Positions 5,637-10,729 of a DNA stretch of 10,729 bases are shown here, one piece after another. Every line of letters begins with the position of its first letter. The stretch's first letter is position 1. The notes under the pieces are model-generated. The model saw nothing but the letters and a program-made list of their open reading frames with translations, searched no databases and had not been told where the DNA came from. The stretch is taken from the NCBI GenBank assembly GCA_904420265.1, contig CAJFUU010000046.1, positions 1 to 10,729 of the forward strand, in the 5' to 3' direction. The position numbers were made by a program, and so were the translations under genes. The stretch comes from an uncultured Clostridia bacterium (GTDB lineage Bacteria > Bacillota > Clostridia > Christensenellales > Aristaeellaceae).

Positions 5637-7130
5637 TTGGAAAAATTCATTGGCAGGTTTGCTTTTCTCAAGGCGCGCTGGCCGGAGCGGGTAATCTGCC
5701 TGCTTCTGCTGGCCCTGTTTCTCGTCTCGCTCGTGCCTTTGCTGGGCATCGGCATGTACGCCTTTCCGCGCACCGACGATTTTAGCTACGGCCTCCCCAC
5801 CCATCAGGCCTGGCTGGAAACGGGCTCTATATCCGCAGTGTTCTCCGCAGCTATACAGGAAGCGGCGCGCACATACAGGGAATGGCAGGGCACATTCCCC
5901 GCCGCCGTCCTCATGGCGCTTCAGCCCGGCGTTTTCGGCGACGCTTATTATGCCGCCACGCCATTTATAATGGTGGGCGCGCTGACGCTGAGCACGCTGT
6001 TTTTCTGCCGCGCCTTTTTCCATCGCTTTCTCGGCGCCAGCCGCACGCGCGCGCGCATCATCGCGCTTGTCTGGTTGCTGGTCGATATGCAGATGTTGCC
6101 GGCTGCCTGGGAAGGATTTTACTGGTACAACGGCGCCATATACTACACGTTTTTCTATTCGCTGTCTCTGTTCCTGTTTGGCTTTGCCCTGCTGGCCATT
6201 TTGGAAAACAAAACCGGCCGCAGGCGGGTTTACGCATTTCTCGCCTGCCTGTTTGGCGCCATTGTGGGCGGCGGCAACTATCCCACCGCGCTGCTTTCCA
6301 CGCTTGTGCTCGTCCTGATGGCCGTCCTGCTGGCCATCGGAAAGAACGCCCGCTGGCGCAGCCTTCTGCCCGCGCTGCTTTTCCTGCTCGCCTCCTTTCT
6401 GCTGAGCATCGTTGCCCCTGGCAACGCGGTTCGCGGCGCGTATTACGAAGGCGCCGGCGTTCTATCGTCTATTGTTAAATCCATCTATTTTGCCTTCGGC
6501 TGTTTTGGCGATTGGCTGACCTTCCCCCTTCTGCTCGTGCTGGTGTTCCTTTGTCCGATTTTGTGGGCGATGGCGCGGGAGGCGCGTTTCTCCTTCTGTT
6601 ATCCCCTGCTGGTGGCCGTAATCTCGTTTGGCCTGTTTGCGGCGCAGGCCTGCCCGTCCTACTATGCGATGAACAGCTACGGCCCCACGCGCTTCCATGA
6701 TATTATGTATTATTCCTACATTTTCCTGTTGGTGCTGAACATCTACTATGTCATGGGCTGGGCGATGCGCAAGTACGAAATCCGTCCCAAACGGCAGATG
6801 GCGGCGCGGCGGCCCGGCTATTCATGGGCGTTGGCGGGCTTTTTGTGCATCGCCCTGGCGGTGAGTTGCTATTACCAGCGCGACGATATTGAATTGACAT
6901 CCGTCAACGCCGCCCGTTCCCTGCTCTCGGGCGAAGCCGCGCAACTTGGCCGCGAAACGCAGGCGCGCCAGGCGCTTTTGAACGATGCGTCCATGGCAAG
7001 CGTGGAACTTGAAGCCTATACCGTATGCCCTGAAGTTCTCCTCGGCGAACACGATGGAGGCGCGGACGCCGGCAATACGCCCGAAATCCTCGCCGCATAC
7101 TACGGCAAGGAAAGCGTGACCATCCGCTGA
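5637..7130 (+). CDS. DUF6056-like polytopic membrane protein, putative GT-C-type glycosyltransferase
   Basis: This 497-residue membrane protein has about 11 hydrophobic segments, among them residues 18-40, 105-128, 138-155, 166-190, 197-214, 217-235, 243-262, 320-338, 357-375 and 396-412. It ends in an outside-type soluble tail of about 85 residues. The first loop after helix 1 has PRTDDFSYG with Asp47-Asp48, and REWQGTF follows at 81-87. Further marks are YNGAIYY (164-170), GGGNYPTALL (211-220) and VAPGNAVRG (259-267). This order fits the DUF6056 family, and an acidic pair in the first outer loop is typical of GT-C enzymes using lipid-linked sugars. The activity itself is inferred. The start is a TTG with an ideal AAGGAGG (5623-5629) seven bases upstream. 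The gene is followed on the same strand by a GT-D glycosyltransferase, which suggests a joint role in surface glycan assembly. Confidence 0.75.
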   Translation: MEKFIGRFAFLKARWPERVICLLLLALFLVSLVPLLGIGMYAFPRTDDFSYGLPTHQAWLETGSISAVFSAAIQEAARTYREWQGTFPAAVLMALQPGVFGDAYYAATPFIMVGALTLSTLFFCRAFFHRFLGASRTRARIIALVWLLVDMQMLPAAWEGFYWYNGAIYYTFFYSLSLFLFGFALLAILENKTGRRRVYAFLACLFGAIVGGGNYPTALLSTLVLVLMAVLLAIGKNARWRSLLPALLFLLASFLLSIVAPGNAVRGAYYEGAGVLSSIVKSIYFAFGCFGDWLTFPLLLVLVFLCPILWAMAREARFSFCYPLLVAVISFGLFAAQACPSYYAMNSYGPTRFHDIMYYSYIFLLVLNIYYVMGWAMRKYEIRPKRQMAARRPGYSWALAGFLCIALAVSCYYQRDDIELTSVNAARSLLSGEAAQLGRETQARQALLNDASMASVELEAYTVCPEVLLGEHDGGADAGNTPEILAAYYGKESVTIR

Positions 7131-7183
7131 AGCGCGGCCGTAGATTCTTCATTCTATTGTAATCGAACGGAAATGCGTCGTCG

Positions 7184-7212
7184 TTGCTATATAGGCCAAA
7201 ACATGCTAGAAT
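7184..7212 (+). promoter_or_regulatory. Possible promoter of the GT-D glycosyltransferase gene
   Basis: TTGCTA (7184-7189) and TAGAAT (7207-7212) are 17 bases apart. The -35 box is weak. No terminator was seen after the preceding gene, so read-through from it is also likely. Confidence 0.45.
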
Positions 7213-7264
7213 TTCTTTGTGCCATCTGTTTGATGCAAAAGTCGGTTTCCGGGAGAGAGAACTT

Positions 7265-8194
7265 ATGCACAAGGCGTTTTCTGCAGTCGAACGCTTTTTG
7301 CGTCGCTGCGCGCGGCCGCTCAAGCAGCCGGTTATCCGTTATTTTTGCCGCCGCATCCATATTTATGACCGTGCGGAGACGGCGCGGCGCGTGGCCGCAG
7401 GCGCGTCCATGGCGCGATTTGGAGACGGCGAACTTGGCATCGCCCTTTGGAAATACGGGCCCCGCTTTCAACGTTCCGACCCAAACCTCAAGCGCCGCCT
7501 GTGCGAGGTTTTGCAGTCGCCGCCGGATGAAAACCTGCTGGTTTGCCTGCCCGGCGCGCTGCGCACGCTCGACAACCTGGAGACGGACATCGCTGATTTC
7601 TGGAGGGGCTGGCTCTTCCACAGCGGCACAACTGTTTTGCCCCGCATTCCCCGCAATAAGGTTTACGGCGACAGCTTCATTTCGCGCCTGTACCTGCCCT
7701 ATGTGGACAAAAGCGGGGAACAAGCCATTGTGGACGGCATCCGCAGCGCCTATGCCGGCAAAAATGTGGTGCTGGTGGAGGGGCAAGCCACGCGCTTTGG
7801 CGTGGGCAACGACTTGCTTGCGGGCGCAAAATCGGTGCGGCGTATCCTCTGCCCGGCGGAAAACGCCTTTGACCGCTATGACGAAATTTTCAACGCCTGC
7901 GTGCAGGCGCGCGGCGAGGTCTATCTGCTCGCGCTCGGCCCAACGGCGACCGTGCTGGCCTACGACCTGTACAGAGCCGGCTTCCGCGCGCTTGACCTCG
8001 GCCATATGGACCTGATGTATGAATACATGGCGCGCGGCGCCACAAAGGACGAGCGGGTGGCGCGCTTTAAGTACGACAATGAAATGGCCGGCGGCAACGT
8101 TGTGGAGGACTGTCGGGATGAAGCATACCTGTCGCAAATCTATCGCCGCATAGGCGTGCCGCTTCCCCACGGGGACAGGCCCGCCGCCTCCTGA
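7265..8194 (+). CDS. GT-D fold (DUF1792 / SP_1767-type) glycosyltransferase
   Basis: This 309-residue soluble protein matches the GT-D family, whose studied member transfers glucose onto glycans of a streptococcal serine-rich adhesin. Diagnostic blocks occur in order: SMARFGDGE at 48-56, YGDSFISRLYLPY at 134-146, VVLVEGQATRFGVGNDLL at 168-185, RRILCPAENAFDRYDEI at 192-208, LLALGPTATVLAYDL at 221-235 and DLGHMDLMYEY at 244-254. The family length is near 270-300, so the protein is complete. The first 45 residues are basic and amphipathic and may lie on the membrane. The start at ATG 7265 has GGGAG (7251-7255) nine bases upstream. Its neighbour is a DUF6056-like membrane protein, with no secA2/secY2 or serine-rich adhesin gene in the window. 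The role is therefore more likely in surface polysaccharide or polymer decoration than adhesin glycosylation, as an inference. Confidence 0.9.
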   Translation: MHKAFSAVERFLRRCARPLKQPVIRYFCRRIHIYDRAETARRVAAGASMARFGDGELGIALWKYGPRFQRSDPNLKRRLCEVLQSPPDENLLVCLPGALRTLDNLETDIADFWRGWLFHSGTTVLPRIPRNKVYGDSFISRLYLPYVDKSGEQAIVDGIRSAYAGKNVVLVEGQATRFGVGNDLLAGAKSVRRILCPAENAFDRYDEIFNACVQARGEVYLLALGPTATVLAYDLYRAGFRALDLGHMDLMYEYMARGATKDERVARFKYDNEMAGGNVVEDCRDEAYLSQIYRRIGVPLPHGDRPAAS

Positions 8195-8211
8195 CGCGCG
8201 TGCAAATTCTG

Positions 8212-8238
8212 GCCGGAGTTTTTCGCTCCGGCGTTTTT
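8212..8238 (+). terminator. Rho-independent terminator after the GT-D gene
   Basis: GCCGGAG (8212-8218) pairs perfectly with CTCCGGC (8226-8232) around TTTTTCG, followed by G and five T residues (8234-8238). It closes the glycosyltransferase pair 18 bases after the stop codon. Confidence 0.9.
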
Positions 8239-8284
8239 GTGCGCATATCCGCGCATTTTTCATCGTACTATAATCTAACAGAAG

Positions 8285-8313
8285 TTGACAAATTTGTGTT
8301 TTTATGATAGCAT
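8285..8313 (+). promoter_or_regulatory. Promoter of the acyl-CoA ligase gene
   Basis: TTGACA (8285-8290) and TAGCAT (8308-8313) are 17 bases apart, with TG at 8305-8306 forming an extended -10 element. The start point near 8320 excludes initiation at the TTG of 8326 in any normal way and leaves a leader of about 70 nt before the preferred ATG. Confidence 0.65.
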
Positions 8314-8388
8314 GGCCGTGTTTGATTGAAAAGTCTGCCCATATGGGCTTTGACCAAGCTGCCCATGAAGAAAGAGGGTTTCGCAAAC

Positions 8389-10107
8389 ATGCAAGCATTG
8401 ACCGCCCCCTGGTTGAAGTACTACGGCAATACGCCGCACAGCATTGATTACCCGGACAAGACCATGTATGAGATGATCGAGGACGCCGCAAAGCGCTACC
8501 CCGACAACATCGCCTATGAGTTCATGGGCAAGAAGACAGACTATCGCACCTTCCTGGCGCGCATTCAGGCCACCGCCAAGGCATTGCTGGCGTTCGGCAT
8601 CCGCAAGGGCGACCGCGTTACCATCGCCATGCCCAACTCCCCGCAGGCAGTGGACGCGTTTTACGCCCTGAACCGCATCGGCGCGATTCCGACGATGATT
8701 CATCCGCTTTCCGCTCCGGGTGAAATTGCCTTCTATCTGAACGCTTCCAAGAGCAAGGCCATCCTTACGCTGGATCAGTTCTATCCCAAAGTTTCGGAAA
8801 TTCTGCCGGCGCTGGATCACCCGGTAAAAGTGCTCATTGCCCGCATCCGCGATGAATTGAAGGCCCCTTTGCGTTATGCTTTTATCATGACCAAGGGCCG
8901 CAAGTTGCCCAAGCTGTCCAGGTCGGACAAGTATACTTTCTGGAACGACTTTATGGACGCGGGCGCGGCGCAGAACCCGCAGCTTCCGCCCCTCGACGGC
9001 AAAGCGGATGAAGGCGCGGTTATCCTGTATTCCGGCGGTACTACCGGTACCACCAAGGGCATACTGCTTTCCAACCGCAATTTCAACGCCCTGGCCCTGC
9101 AAACCGCAGCCATGAGCGGCTATACTGACTTGCATGGTATGAAGATGCTCTCGGTTATGCCCATTTTTCACGGTTTTGGCCTGGGCATTGGTATCCATAC
9201 GGCACTGGTGGTGGGCGCAACCTGTATACTGGTACCTCAGTTCACCATCAATACCTACGCCAAATTGCTCAAAAAGAAGAAGCCCAATTTGATCCCGGGC
9301 GTGCCGACGCTGTTTGAGGCCCTCTTGCGCGCCGACAAGCTGGAAAACGCCGATTTGAGTTTCTTGCGCGGCGTGTTCTCCGGCGGCGATTCGCTTTCCA
9401 TCGAGTTGAAGACGAAGGTGGATAAATTCCTCAAGGAGCACAATTCCCCCGTGCCCATCCGCGAAGGTTACGGCACCACCGAGTGCGTCACCGCCAGTTG
9501 CCTGACGCCCATCGGCTATTATCGCGAGGGTTCCATCGGCGTGCCCTTCCCGGACACATTCTATAAAATCGTCAAGCCCGGAACCACCGATGAAGTGCCC
9601 TATGGCGAAGAGGGCGAAATCGTCCTTTCCGGCCCCACGGTGATGCTTGGCTACGTGGACAATCCCGAGGAGACCGCCATGACGCTGCGCGAGCATCCGG
9701 ACGGCCGCACTTGGCTGCATACGGGCGACTTGGGCGTGATGGACGAAGACGGCTTTGTCTATTTCCGCCAGCGCATCAAGCGCATGATTGTCACTTCCGG
9801 CTACAACGTGTATCCTTCCCAGCTGGAAAACATCATCGACGGCCACGAAAAGGTGCTCTACAGCTGCGTCGTGGGCGTCAAAGACCCCTACAAGATGCAG
9901 AAGGTCAAGGCCTACGCGGTGCTCAAGCCGGGCGTGCAGCCCTCCGAGGATGTCAAACGCGAAATCCTCAAATACTGCGAAAAGCACATCGCCAAGTATG
10001 CCATGCCCTACGATATTGAATTCCGCGAGGAACTCCCCAAGACGCTGGTGGGCAAAGTCGCGTACCGCAAACTTGAGGAGGAGGCCAACGCCGAACACGT
10101 GGCGTAA
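8389..10107 (+). CDS. AMP-forming acyl-CoA ligase (long-chain fatty acid-CoA ligase type)
   Basis: This 572-residue cytoplasmic enzyme of the ANL superfamily activates a carboxylic acid with ATP to an acyl-adenylate and then to acyl-CoA. Motifs counted from ATG 8389 are the P-loop-like YSGGTTGTTKG at 214-224, MPIFHGFG at 257-264, the adenine-binding EGYGTTE at 359-365, the ribose-binding TGD at 445-447, the hinge region FRQRIKRMIVTSGYNVYPSQLE at 459-480, and the catalytic lysine Lys556 in KTLVGKVAYR. All are intact. No signal peptide or membrane helix is seen. The frame is open back to TTG 8326, but ATG 8389 has AGAGGG (8373-8378) ten bases upstream and gives the usual family N-terminus, PWLKYYGNTPHSIDYP. 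Substrate length cannot be read from sequence. It is monocistronic between its own promoter and terminator, and could serve fatty-acid uptake, lipid recycling or a secondary pathway. Confidence 0.93.
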   Translation: MQALTAPWLKYYGNTPHSIDYPDKTMYEMIEDAAKRYPDNIAYEFMGKKTDYRTFLARIQATAKALLAFGIRKGDRVTIAMPNSPQAVDAFYALNRIGAIPTMIHPLSAPGEIAFYLNASKSKAILTLDQFYPKVSEILPALDHPVKVLIARIRDELKAPLRYAFIMTKGRKLPKLSRSDKYTFWNDFMDAGAAQNPQLPPLDGKADEGAVILYSGGTTGTTKGILLSNRNFNALALQTAAMSGYTDLHGMKMLSVMPIFHGFGLGIGIHTALVVGATCILVPQFTINTYAKLLKKKKPNLIPGVPTLFEALLRADKLENADLSFLRGVFSGGDSLSIELKTKVDKFLKEHNSPVPIREGYGTTECVTASCLTPIGYYREGSIGVPFPDTFYKIVKPGTTDEVPYGEEGEIVLSGPTVMLGYVDNPEETAMTLREHPDGRTWLHTGDLGVMDEDGFVYFRQRIKRMIVTSGYNVYPSQLENIIDGHEKVLYSCVVGVKDPYKMQKVKAYAVLKPGVQPSEDVKREILKYCEKHIAKYAMPYDIEFREELPKTLVGKVAYRKLEEEANAEHVA

Positions 10108-10163
10108 GGGTGAAAATGGGCCTTTAACGGCCCGCCAGGAAAAAAGAATAGCCATTCTTTATG

Positions 10164-10203
10164 CGGCTCCGCGCTTGGATTCAACAGGCGCGGGGCTGTT
10201 TTT
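10164..10203 (+). terminator. Rho-independent terminator of the acyl-CoA ligase gene
   Basis: GCTCCGCGC (10166-10174) pairs with GCGCGGGGC (10188-10196), with one G-T wobble and two further outer pairs. Five T residues follow at 10199-10203. It ends the ligase transcript before the tandem repeat region. Confidence 0.85.
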
Positions 10204-10220
10204 GTAAGGCAAACATCCCG

Positions 10221-10729
10221 CTTGGGGTGGTTTTCCAGGAATTCCAAAGCCGGGGATTCTATAAGTTATCTCCCTTCCCAGCGGCAAGGCCGGAGCTCTG
10301 ATACTTTGTGGATGTCTTTCATGCGCGTTGCCGACTGCGCTTCGCTTGGGGCGGTTTTTCGCAAATTCTAAAGCCAGAAAGCCTATAAGTTGTCTCCCTT
10401 TCTTGGCGGCAATACTGGGTCTCTAATATTTTGCGGACATCTTTCATGCACGTTGCTGTCCTCGCTTCGCTTGGGGCGGTTTTTGGGGAAATTCCAAAGC
10501 CGAAAAACCTATAATTATCTTCTATCTTCCTTTCTTTGCGGCAAGGCTAGGGCTCATGGTACTTTGCAGATGTCTTTCATGTGCGTTGCTATCCCCACAT
10601 GGGGCGGCTTTTCAGTAAGCCTATAAAGTTATCTCCCTTCCTAGCAGCAAGGCTGGGGCTCTGATATTTTGCGGACGTCTTTCACGTGCGTTACCTGCCC
10701 CCACATGGGGCGGCTTTTCAGTAAGCCTA
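10221..10729. repeat. Tandem array of a roughly 125-bp degenerate unit, continuing past the window
   Basis: Four full copies and the start of a fifth begin at 10221, 10345, 10470, 10598 and 10704, so the periods are 124, 125, 128 and 106. Each unit opens with CTTGGGGCGG or CATGGGGCGG plus a T-run. AATTCCAAAGCC follows (deleted in the fourth copy), then CCTATAAGTTATCTCCCTT, GCGGCAAGGC, and TATTTTGCGGA.GTCTTTCA.G. The joint changes from CGCTTCG in the first copies to CCCCACATGGGG, a near-palindrome, in the later ones. The open frames across it are short and not shared by the copies, so it is non-coding. It is not a CRISPR, because the whole unit is conserved. Function unknown. Confidence 0.85.

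Noticed and set aside
5088..6023. N-terminally extended csoR of 311 residues
   Set aside because: Only the last 91 residues match the family, the extension crosses the csoR promoter and is antisense to the start of the next gene, and ATG 5363 has an ideal ribosome binding site.
8326..8388. Upstream TTG start of the ligase, adding 21 residues
   Set aside because: It lies within a few bases of the predicted transcription start, has no ribosome binding site, and adds residues not expected for the family.
8302..10155. 617-residue minus-strand open frame
   Set aside because: It is the antisense shadow of the acyl-CoA ligase, which has all ANL motifs.
10390..10626. 78-residue open frame in the tandem array
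   Set aside because: It spans repeat junctions, has no ribosome binding site, and the same frame is interrupted in the other copies.
10221..10729. CRISPR array
   Set aside because: The period is about 125 bases, the whole unit is similar rather than short repeats with unique spacers, and no cas gene is visible.

Overview
The window reads as chromosome of a fairly GC-rich Gram-positive anaerobe, most likely a clostridial Firmicute. The reasons are a type III glutamine synthetase beside an ANTAR regulator, strong purine-rich ribosome binding sites, TTGACA/TATAAT-type promoters in almost every gap, a CsoR-type metal sensor and a clostridial-looking acyl-CoA ligase. The genus cannot be named from the sequence alone.

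Layout: (1) 1-1924, a divergent nitrogen module. The type III glutamine synthetase gene (minus strand, cut by the left edge) faces a 182-residue pseudoreceiver-ANTAR regulator (plus strand). The 125-bp gap holds two back-to-back consensus promoters, and the regulator's promoter appears to give a leaderless mRNA. (2) 1973-5425, a metal-homeostasis region on the minus strand. A CsoR-family sensor with the Cys-His-Cys Cu(I) triad lies upstream. A P1B-type ATPase without a soluble metal-binding domain follows, coupled by an ATGA overlap to a 58-residue two-helix membrane protein. The ATPase promoter is an exact consensus promoter carrying three GGGTA direct repeats, a plausible sensor operator. 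About 0.9 kb of non-coding DNA with an old, diverged internal duplication separates the csoR terminator from the ATPase promoter. (3) 5572-8238, two surface-glycosylation-type genes on the plus strand: an 11-helix DUF6056-like membrane protein and a GT-D (DUF1792) glycosyltransferase, followed by a clear terminator. (4) 8285-10203, a monocistronic AMP-forming acyl-CoA ligase with its own promoter and terminator. (5) 10221 to the right edge, a non-coding tandem array of a roughly 125-bp unit, four copies plus the start of a fifth, running out of the window.

The most unusual points are the small membrane protein coupled to an ATPase whose last helices match neither the copper nor the zinc signature, the leaderless ANTAR transcript with no obvious ANTAR target in the short glnN leader, the duplicated non-coding block inside the metal locus, and the 125-bp tandem array. 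No phage, transposase, CRISPR array, tRNA or rRNA was recognised.
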